NCBI GenBank assembly: GCA_963169655.1
Contig: CAUJCM010000001.1
Location: 1 to 64,000, forward strand
Reading direction: 5' to 3'
Length of the DNA stretch: 64,000 nucleotides
From: Patescibacteria group bacterium
GTDB taxonomy: Bacteria > Patescibacteriota > Gracilibacteria > UBA1369
The stretch's first letter is position 1, and the number at the start of each line of letters is the position of its first letter. The notes under the pieces were generated by a model. It saw nothing but the letters and a program-made list of their open reading frames with translations, was not told where the DNA came from and did no database searches. Positions 1-6,255 of the stretch are shown here, piece by piece. Both the position numbers and the translations under genes were made by a program.

Positions 1-1053
1 TGTAATAAGCACCTTATTTCTACTATTGTAGATTATTGACGAGGTATGATATGATGATAGTTTGTAATAAGCACCTTATTTCTACTTTTGTAGATTATAC
101 TTGATTGTTGGTATGAGTAAATGTTTGTAATAAGCACCTTATTTCTACTTTTGTAGATATATCTTCTAAGCGTACTTTATTCCAATAGTTTGTAATAAGC
201 ACCTTATTTCTACTTTTGTAGATTGGTTGAATATTTTGAAGCTAAGATTGAAGTGTTTGTAATAAGCACCTTATTTCTACTTTTGTAGATCTAACGTCTG
301 GTAGTGTAGGGTTTTAGTTTGTAATAAGCACCTTATTTCTACTTTTGTAGATTTCTTCGGGTTGAGAACTCAGAAAGTCGTTTGTAATAAGCACCTTATT
401 TCTACTTTTGTAGATGAGAATTGGAGAGAGCCATTTAAATTTAGTTTGTAATAAGCACCTTATTTCTACTTTTGTAGATCTACATCATCAGAAAAAATAT
501 GATTAAACGTTTGTAATAAGCACCTTATTTCTACTTTTGTAGATGCATCACCGCTTGTACCTTGTATAACTAGTTTGTAATAAGCACCTTATTTCTACTT
601 TTGTAGATTAGTATTCAGCAACTCCTGCTAAGTGTGGTTTGTAATAAGCACCTTATTTCTACTTTTGTAGATCTTGGCTCATTTGTAGGATTTGTGATGT
701 GTTTGTAATAAGCACCTTATTTCTACTTTTGTAGATAACCGTGAACATTTAAAACAATTTACTGTTTGTAATAAGCACCTTATTTCTACTTTTGTAGATA
801 AATATTCTTGAAAAAATAAAACTTCATGTTTGTAATAAGCACCTTATTTCTACTTTTGTAGATGTGTACTGGTCAATCAGGTAAGCTCTAGTTTGTAATA
901 AGCACCTTATTTCTACTTTTGTAGATTTCTTTAGACGCTACAAAAGCCGAGATTGTTTGTAATAAGCACCTTATTTCTACTTTTGTAGATACAAGCTGTT
1001 TTATAAGGTTTTTTGCGGTTTGTAATAAGCACCTTATTTCTACTTTTGTAGAT
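1..1053 (+). CRISPR. Type V-A (Cas12a) CRISPR array, 3' part
   Basis: Seventeen copies of a 36-nt repeat separate sixteen spacers of 26-31 nt. Repeats begin at 60, 123, 188, 255, 317, 380, 444, 509, 573, 637, 701, 764, 828, 891, 955 and 1018, and the first copy is cut by the window edge (33 nt visible, 1-33). Each ends in ATTTCTACTTTTGTAGAT, the stem-loop (TCTAC/GTAGA) of Cas12a crRNA handles, which fixes transcription as left to right with the spacer 3' of the repeat. The first copy differs by one loop base (TATT for TTTT); I saw no other repeat variant. The effector, cas1/2/4 and the leader must lie to the left, outside the window. After the last repeat at 1053 no further repeat occurs. Confidence 0.98.
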
Positions 1054-1064
1054 TTAAAGCAGTA

Positions 1065-1093
1065 TTGACAAGAATTGGAAAGACTTTAAGCTT
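1065..1093 (+). promoter_or_regulatory. Possible queD-folE promoter
   Basis: A perfect TTGACA lies at 1065-1070, twelve bases after the last CRISPR repeat. The -10 is poor (AAGCTT at 17-bp spacing; TTAAAT further on), so this is a weak call. It sits where a 17th spacer would be and may be chance within that sequence. Confidence 0.3.
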
Positions 1094-1120
1094 AAATTAG
1101 TTTATGAATAATTTTTGATT

Positions 1121-1492
1121 ATGAGCAGAATTTCTATTACAAAAAGATTTGGCTTTGAATCAGCGCATTTTTTGCCGGATAAGATTTATGGGAAATGTGA
1201 GAGAGTTCATGGGCATTCTTATCAGCTTTTTGTGACTGTAAGTTCTGAAAAATTAGTAAATAATATGGTAATCAATTTTAGTGATTTGTCGGTTATTGTA
1301 AAAGAAAATATCATTGATAAAGTGGATCATTTTTTATTGAATGATGTTTTTCCTGAAATTAAATTTCCGACTGCTGAAAATATAATTTTGAAATTTGTAG
1401 ATATTTTAGAAAGTAAATTTCCTGATGGAGTTTTTTTAGAAAAAATTAAATTATTTGAAACAGCTAATTCCTTTGCAGAATGGACAAAATAA
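1121..1492 (+). CDS. queD: 6-carboxy-tetrahydropterin synthase-like protein (QueD/PTPS family)
   Basis: The protein converts dihydroneopterin triphosphate to 6-carboxytetrahydropterin (queuosine/7-deazaguanine route) or a related pterin. The family's zinc histidines are visible in FESAHF and VHGHSY, with the catalytic cysteine just before them (KCERVHGH); PTAEN and a C-terminal [11 protein letters not shown] match the family. At 123 aa it has the usual length. I chose ATG 1121; a TTG two codons upstream is less likely. It overlaps folE by 13 nt, so the two are one operon: FolE makes the triphosphate that QueD uses. Later queuosine genes are not in the window, so the end product is uncertain. 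Confidence 0.93.
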   Translation: MSRISITKRFGFESAHFLPDKIYGKCERVHGHSYQLFVTVSSEKLVNNMVINFSDLSVIVKENIIDKVDHFLLNDVFPEIKFPTAENIILKFVDILESKFPDGVFLEKIKLFETANSFAEWTK

Positions 1493-2022
1493 AATTAATT
1501 CAAGAACTTTTGACTGAGATAGGGGAGAATATTGACAGAGAAGGTTTAAAGAAGACTCCTGAACGCTTTTTAAAGGCTTTTAAGGAAGTTAATCAAGGTT
1601 ATGGTCTTGTAAGTACAAAATTTTATCAATCCACCTTTAAAGCTGAAAATAAAGAGATGGTGATTGTGAAGGATATTGATTTTTATAGTTTGTGTGAACA
1701 TCATCTTTTGCCTTTTTTTGGAAAAATACATATTGCTTATTTGCCTGATAAAAAAGTTTTGGGGCTTTCAAAATTTGCTCGTATTGCAGAGGTTTTTTAT
1801 CGTAGACTTCAAATGCAAGAGAGGTTAAATAAACAAATTTGTGAAGATATTTTTGATAATTTAAAGCCTTTAGGTGTGATGGTGGTGATTGAGGCTAGGC
1901 ATATGTGTATGAGTATGCGTGGAGTAAATAAGGTAAATTCAAAAACAATGACTATTGCAAGTTGTGGTGTTTTTGAAAAGGATGAAAAATTGAGAAAGGA
2001 ATTTTTAAGTATTTTGAAATAA
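1480..2022 (+). CDS. folE: GTP cyclohydrolase I (type IA)
   Basis: It converts GTP to 7,8-dihydroneopterin triphosphate, the first step to folate, biopterin and queuosine. The zinc-binding motif [10 protein letters not shown] lies near residues 70-80 and the second cysteine in RHMCMSMRG near residue 142, so this is the zinc-dependent type IA enzyme. The 180-aa length is normal. The ATG lies inside the end of queD (13-nt overlap), which implies translational coupling. A strong hairpin terminator follows. Confidence 0.98.
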   Translation: MDKIKLIQELLTEIGENIDREGLKKTPERFLKAFKEVNQGYGLVSTKFYQSTFKAENKEMVIVKDIDFYSLCEHHLLPFFGKIHIAYLPDKKVLGLSKFARIAEVFYRRLQMQERLNKQICEDIFDNLKPLGVMVVIEARHMCMSMRGVNKVNSKTMTIASCGVFEKDEKLRKEFLSILK

Positions 2023-2054
2023 ATCAGCTATATATTGGTGGAAGTATAGATTTT

Positions 2055-2086
2055 AAAAAACCTATCTAAGTGAATAGATAGGTTTT
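2055..2086. terminator. Bidirectional terminator between folE and the RRM gene
   Basis: An 11-bp perfect stem (AAAACCTATCT 2057-2067 with AGATAGGTTTT 2076-2086) with an 8-nt loop carries A/T tracts on both sides. It lies between two convergent genes and can serve both. Confidence 0.85.
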
Positions 2087-2109
2087 AAACTATTTAAGTT
2101 TTGAAGTGA

Positions 2110-2406
2110 TTAGTAACGACCTCCACGATTTGGTCTGTCTCCTCTGTCTCTTCTTTCTTCTTGAGGACGAGCTTCGCTTACAATCCATTTTCTTCCGTCA
2201 ATTTCTTTTCCGTTTAAAGCTTCTACAACTTGTTTAGCTTCTTCTTCTGTTGACATTTCAACAAAGCCGAAACCTTTTGAACGTCCACTCATTCTGTCTG
2301 AAATAATAGTTGCTGATTCGACAGTTCCAAATTCAGCAGCAGCTCTTTGTAAATCTTCATCTTTTGTTGAGTAAGGAAGATTTCCGAAAAATAATTTCTT
2401 TGCCAT
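2110..2406 (-). CDS. RNA-binding protein with one RRM domain (cold-shock Rbp type)
   Basis: A single RNA-recognition motif fills residues 3-80: RNP2 is LFFGNLPY and RNP1 is KGFGFVEM. A short Arg/Gly-rich tail (RRDRGDRPNRGGRY) follows. Such 80-100-aa RRM proteins in cyanobacteria and many uncultured bacteria bind single-stranded RNA and are often cold-induced. It is monocistronic with its own promoter and an estimated 120-nt untranslated leader, unusually long for this genome, which hints at post-transcriptional control. Confidence 0.97.
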   Translation of the reverse strand: MAKKLFFGNLPYSTKDEDLQRAAAEFGTVESATIISDRMSGRSKGFGFVEMSTEEEAKQVVEALNGKEIDGRKWIVSEARPQEERRDRGDRPNRGGRY

Positions 2407-2535
2407 AAATTTAATTGTTTAACATTTTTTTTGATATAAGATAGAGTTCGACCTAACCCTGTTTCCTACCTTACAAAGAAATGCTTTTTTGAGAATTTTA
2501 TGGTAAGAAGACGAAACAAGAGCACTAACATATTT

Positions 2536-2563
2536 ATAATACTGGTAAATGCTAATAAGTCAA
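2536..2563 (-). promoter_or_regulatory. Promoter of the RRM gene
   Basis: On the minus strand, -35 TTGACT (2558-2563) and -10 TATTAT (2536-2541) are 16 bp apart. The predicted start near 2529 leaves an untranslated leader of about 120 nt before the ATG at 2406. Confidence 0.7.
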
Positions 2564-2612
2564 ATGGATTGTATTGATGGGATATTGGAAAATAGGAAAA
2601 TAATAAGGCCAT

Positions 2613-2649
2613 TTTTTAAAAAAGCCCTTACTTTGTGAGTAAAGGCTTT
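2613..2649 (-). terminator. Terminator of the DUF5684 gene
   Basis: A hairpin of AAAGCC-TTACT type arms (2621-2649) lies just past the stop codon of the membrane protein gene. In the minus direction it is followed by a T run. Confidence 0.75.
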
Positions 2650-2668
2650 AAATTTATGAGAGATGACC

Positions 2669-3097
2669 TTAGGCTTGAGCTGGGCCAACATATTTTGAAG
2701 AACCGAGTGCAAGAATTGGGTAAAAGATTGGTCCAAGGAAGATTAAACCAAGAGTGAATCCTGTTCCATGTCCAAAGCTTTTTGAGATATTGTGAATTAA
2801 CATAATTCCCATAATGATATTTACAAAAGGAACCATGAAAAGAAGAATCCACCAATCTGGTTTGCCAACCATTTTAATTAAAAGATAGAGATTTAAAAAA
2901 GGTACTAAAAATCCCCAAGCTGGTTGATTTCCTTTGCTGTAAAGTCTCCATGCGCAGAAAAAATAAAATGCTGCAACTATGATAATGCCAATTCCAAAGC
3001 CTGCTAAATAACTAAGAAAGGCATTAAAATCAAAATTTATTACTAGGTTTGGATCTATGGCTGTTGGATCCATTAAAGTATCGAATGATGATTCCAT
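2669..3097 (-). CDS. Small membrane protein, DUF5684 family
   Basis: The 142-aa protein has about four hydrophobic segments (roughly residues 33-50, 60-75, 83-103 and 110-132). The pattern KPDWWILLFMVPFVNI, then SFGHGTGFTLGL and IFYPILALG, matches DUF5684, a family of unknown function often found beside or fused to signal peptidase-like proteins in CPR genomes. It stands alone with its own promoter and terminator. Function unknown. Confidence 0.85.
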   Translation of the reverse strand: MESSFDTLMDPTAIDPNLVINFDFNAFLSYLAGFGIGIIIVAAFYFFCAWRLYSKGNQPAWGFLVPFLNLYLLIKMVGKPDWWILLFMVPFVNIIMGIMLIHNISKSFGHGTGFTLGLIFLGPIFYPILALGSSKYVGPAQA

Positions 3098-3127
3098 TTT
3101 GTTTTTGTTAAAAAATAAACTAAGGAG

Positions 3128-3156
3128 AATATAAGTGATTATCTTTTTTTAGGCAA
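3128..3156 (-). promoter_or_regulatory. Promoter of the DUF5684 gene
   Basis: On the minus strand, -35 TTGCCT (3151-3156) and -10 TATATT (3128-3133) have a 17-bp spacer, about 30 bp upstream of the ATG. Confidence 0.65.
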
Positions 3157-3255
3157 ATATTTGGGCTTAAAAAGTGTGAAATGGGTAATTCAAAAATACT
3201 AAAATAATATAATTTATTGGGATGAGAGAGGGAAGAACTTTGTATGTGATTTTGA

Positions 3256-3633
3256 TTAATTAAGAAAATTATTATTTATAAAACTTTTGATTCTTTCTGG
3301 GTTTTCCTTTTTCTGATCAGCCTTGAAATAAATTTCGATGAAAATTATTGTTTGAGTGGTAGGAAGGTAGGCGTAAATTAGTCGGATGCCACTATTTGCG
3401 CCTTTTCCTTTTAAGCTTTTACATTGGAATTTTTTAACCTTGAAAAATGTATATTCTTTTAAATTATTGACCCTTTCAATTTTAAAGATACTATGACTAT
3501 CAATATTTTGACTATGGAAAAGTTCGATTCGAAATTGTTTATTAGACTGAAAATCTTCTTTTAAAGTGGGAAATTTTTTAAGTAATTTTTTGAAATCTTT
3601 TTGGAATTCTTTAGTTTCTTGATATTTCAACAT
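3256..3633 (-). CDS. RelE/HigB-like toxin of a type II toxin-antitoxin pair
   Basis: The 125-aa basic protein has the layout of RelE-superfamily mRNA interferases: an N-terminal helical region, then a strand-rich C-terminal half (RLIYAYLPTTQTIIFIEIYFKADQ), the pattern of HigB/RelE-like toxins that cleave ribosome-bound mRNA. The call is from fold pattern and context, as I cannot place catalytic residues with certainty. Its ATG at 3633 overlaps the antitoxin stop by 7 nt (ATGTTGA), so the pair is co-translated, with antitoxin first. Confidence 0.75.
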   Translation of the reverse strand: MLKYQETKEFQKDFKKLLKKFPTLKEDFQSNKQFRIELFHSQNIDSHSIFKIERVNNLKEYTFFKVKKFQCKSLKGKGANSGIRLIYAYLPTTQTIIFIEIYFKADQKKENPERIKSFINNNFLN

Positions 3634-4406
3634 AATTCATCATTGTATTTTCTTATGGATAATTCGTCTGTTCTAGCGAAAACGGCTTCGTAATCTATTA
3701 TTTGTTTATCCTTTGTACCGATCCATGGTACATCTCGATGAGATAATTCACTTATTTTAGTAGCGTTGTAATCTTTAAATCTTTCAATTTCATGATCGAT
3801 CAATTCCTTTTCTTGTGCAGAGAATATGGAAAGGTTTGCTGAACGAAGTGGTAAGTATTTTTTTTGTTGATATTGAAAATATTTGTTTTTTACAAGAGTT
3901 AATTCTTGGTTTTTGATCATTTGCTCAATTATTTGTGCATAAGCTGCTGGAGTTGGTCCATGCGTGTTTTTAATGTATTTAGCGCCGATTAATTGCTCTT
4001 CATATTTTTCATAGTAATCAAAGTCGATAAAATACATTAATTTCCAAATTACTACTTCTCCAATATTTGGACGAGCGCCAATTTTTTCTAAAATATAAAT
4101 AAATACCTCTTTAAATTTTTCTACACTTTCTTGAGGGACTGAAATACGAATTTCTTGTTTTGGGGCTTTTGGCTTTGGTTTTTCAAATTTGATAGTCATT
4201 TTAGGAGAATTATTTTCTTTGCCTTCGATGAAATCTTCTAAAGACATATTAAAAAGCTTAGCTAAAGATTGAGCTTCTTTTAGAGTTAATTCTCTATTGC
4301 CATTTTCAATTTGAGAATAAGTGGGTCGAGAAATACCAAGTTTATTAGCTAAAAATTCCTGGCTAATATTTTGTCCCTCTCTAATTTTCTTTAATGAAAA
4401 ACTCAT
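3627..4406 (-). CDS. Antitoxin: HTH plus Panacea (DUF4065/SocA-like) domain
   Basis: Residues 1-62 form an Xre-type HTH (ISQEFLANKLGISRPTYSQIENG). A linker leads to a Panacea/DUF4065 domain near residues 90-250, with LMYFIDFDYYEKY, GAKYIKNTHGPTP and HRDVPW as landmarks. Panacea antitoxins are known to neutralise many unrelated toxins, with the attached domain giving DNA binding. Here the HTH should autoregulate the operon through the palindrome five bases upstream. This is the only gene in the window ending in TGA, which may mark it as recently acquired. Confidence 0.9.
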   Translation of the reverse strand: MSFSLKKIREGQNISQEFLANKLGISRPTYSQIENGNRELTLKEAQSLAKLFNMSLEDFIEGKENNSPKMTIKFEKPKPKAPKQEIRISVPQESVEKFKEVFIYILEKIGARPNIGEVVIWKLMYFIDFDYYEKYEEQLIGAKYIKNTHGPTPAAYAQIIEQMIKNQELTLVKNKYFQYQQKKYLPLRSANLSIFSAQEKELIDHEIERFKDYNATKISELSHRDVPWIGTKDKQIIDYEAVFARTDELSIRKYNDELC

Positions 4407-4410
4407 ATTG

Positions 4411-4461
4411 TACTAAAAATATTGTTATTTTTAGTATAAATAATGTAAAGATTTCTGTCAA
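4411..4461 (-). promoter_or_regulatory. Autoregulated promoter/operator of the toxin-antitoxin operon
   Basis: On the minus strand a near-consensus promoter is visible: -35 TTGACA (4456-4461), 17-bp spacer, -10 TATACT (4433-4438). A perfect 11-bp inverted repeat (TACTAAAAATA, 4411-4421 with 4426-4436, 4-nt centre) overlaps the -10 and start region. A repressor bound there would block RNA polymerase, the usual arrangement for antitoxin autoregulation. Confidence 0.85.
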
Positions 4462-4497
4462 ATAAATTGTTAGAAATTTTTACAGAATGTCTTAGAA

Positions 4498-6255
4498 TTA
4501 TTTGTGTTGTTTATTGTTTTGAATTTCAGTAAGTAATAAGTTTATTAATTCAATAATGTTTTCTTTTCTTCTATTTGCAATATCTGAGTTTTGATAAATT
4601 TCTTGTACTTCAGGTTTTTGGATATCTGATAATATTTTTTTGAGCTTATTTGTTATAACTTTTTTGTATATGTTTTCTTTTTGATTTTCAGAGTAAATGT
4701 CCCAATTGTTTAATTCATCTTCATTTAAATCTTTTTTAAAGATACTTATTTCTTTCCAAGAATTAAAAAAAGATAAAATAATTTGAATGGTTTCTTTCTT
4801 TTGTGTTTCTATTTTTTCTTCCATTGCTTCACGTATTTTATGATCTCTTTCCTCTCGGCTTTCTTCAATTGACCCTGATAATTCTAATATAGGACCTAAA
4901 ATATAAAAATTAGGGTCTTTTTCTAAGGTATATATTAATTCATTTGAAAAATATAATATTAAAAAAGTAGTAAATAAAGAAGGATCTATGTCGGGGAAGA
5001 TTCCATGTATTACTTTTACTAGATTTTTATCAATTTTTTCATCATCGTTTGTATTAAGAATACGGTTCCTAGACCAGTGTAAGAAATTGTTAAATATTAA
5101 ATGAGTTATTTTACTATCTTTATTGGTACTAATTATCTTCCATTCAGATGGAAAATAATGTTTCCAAATATCAAAGTTTGATGGTGAATTATCAATTTCA
5201 TTGAATAAAGTGTCACAAAAAATAGAAAATAAGCTTCTTATGTAATTATCATATTTTTCTTTGTTACTTTTGTGTTTTTTGGACTCATTCTTAACCTCTT
5301 CTATGTATTGTTTAAATGAGTTAAATAATTGATATGGGCTATTATTGTCTTTGAGTATAATCTTGATCAGGTCTTGAAAAAAATTATTTCTAAAGTAATT
5401 CAACTGCCAAATGGATTCGATTTCTGGACTTATAGTTTTGTAAAATTTTGATATCAATTCCTTGAAGGTTGGAAAATATTTTTGAGAAAAAAGATTTTGA
5501 ATTCTAATTGAATTTTCAAATGTTTTCTGCAATCGCTGTTGTTCACCCCATAATATTTTATCCCATTCTAATACTTTTGGTAAAATATCATGACTAATTG
5601 AAATAATATTTCTTTTATCAATATTATTTGTATATATATTGGCAAGTTTAATACTAAGTTTTAATTTATTATGCTTAATAACATTATCTATATGTGATAT
5701 GAACATTTTGGTATATATTCTTTCATCATTGTTTAATTTTTCTGACCAAACAGCTTGCCAAGAATTAAGTATTTTTTTTGATTTACTTGTATTATTAAAG
5801 ATAGAATATCTTGAGATTTTTAATTTTTTTAAGAAACTAAATTTAAATTCGGCTTTTTGTCCCTCTGAGAATCTTAAAATTTTTGTAAAAGGGATCAAGA
5901 AAAGTACAATTAGTATAATTACTACAAAAATTGTTAATATTTTATATGGTGTTGGAGTATTTGTGCCTGAAAAGAATGAAAAAAATACTATACCGAAAAT
6001 GGAAAGCCAAAAAACTTTCTTTACACCAAGTATTTCATCACTTAATACCATTTTTTCAAATTCACTGATTTCTTTATTTTTGGAATTTAAAATGTCTGTG
6101 AGAAAGACAATTGCGAATGGAATGAAAATTGCTAAAATCCCCATTATGATACTTTGAAATAACGAAGGGTCAAGTCTTTGCAAGAATGAATCTAAAAAAC
6201 TTATTATTGATGGCCATACTTTTTGAATAAATTCACACATGTATTTAAACATCAT
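4498..6255 (-). CDS. Unknown membrane protein coupled to the type I restriction operon
   Basis: The 585-aa protein is not one I recognise. Three hydrophobic segments lie near residues 34-55, 80-97 and 104-127. The remaining 450 residues are hydrophilic, rich in Lys, Asn and Ile and probably cytoplasmic, with a charged, possibly coiled-coil stretch near residues 475-500. The start (ATGATG) lies inside the end of hsdM-hsdS (11-nt overlap), so it is translated with the restriction-modification genes. It could be an accessory or membrane-acting defence effector; the sequence shows no catalytic motif. Confidence 0.6.
   Translation of the reverse strand: MMFKYMCEFIQKVWPSIISFLDSFLQRLDPSLFQSIIMGILAIFIPFAIVFLTDILNSKNKEISEFEKMVLSDEILGVKKVFWLSIFGIVFFSFFSGTNTPTPYKILTIFVVIILIVLFLIPFTKILRFSEGQKAEFKFSFLKKLKISRYSIFNNTSKSKKILNSWQAVWSEKLNNDERIYTKMFISHIDNVIKHNKLKLSIKLANIYTNNIDKRNIISISHDILPKVLEWDKILWGEQQRLQKTFENSIRIQNLFSQKYFPTFKELISKFYKTISPEIESIWQLNYFRNNFFQDLIKIILKDNNSPYQLFNSFKQYIEEVKNESKKHKSNKEKYDNYIRSLFSIFCDTLFNEIDNSPSNFDIWKHYFPSEWKIISTNKDSKITHLIFNNFLHWSRNRILNTNDDEKIDKNLVKVIHGIFPDIDPSLFTTFLILYFSNELIYTLEKDPNFYILGPILELSGSIEESREERDHKIREAMEEKIETQKKETIQIILSFFNSWKEISIFKKDLNEDELNNWDIYSENQKENIYKKVITNKLKKILSDIQKPEVQEIYQNSDIANRRKENIIELINLLLTEIQNNKQHK

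Noticed and set aside
2628-2855. 75-aa minus-strand ORF overlapping the DUF5684 gene
   Set aside because: It lies within the end of the family-matched gene in another frame.
3627-3629. UGA recoding as glycine (code 25)
   Set aside because: All other genes have intact frames without in-frame TGA, and the TGA here falls right where the toxin gene begins, so it is a normal stop.
5639-6157. 172-aa plus-strand ORF inside the unknown membrane protein gene
   Set aside because: Its hydrophobicity mirrors the membrane segments on the other strand; the minus-strand frame is longer and coupled to hsdM-hsdS.
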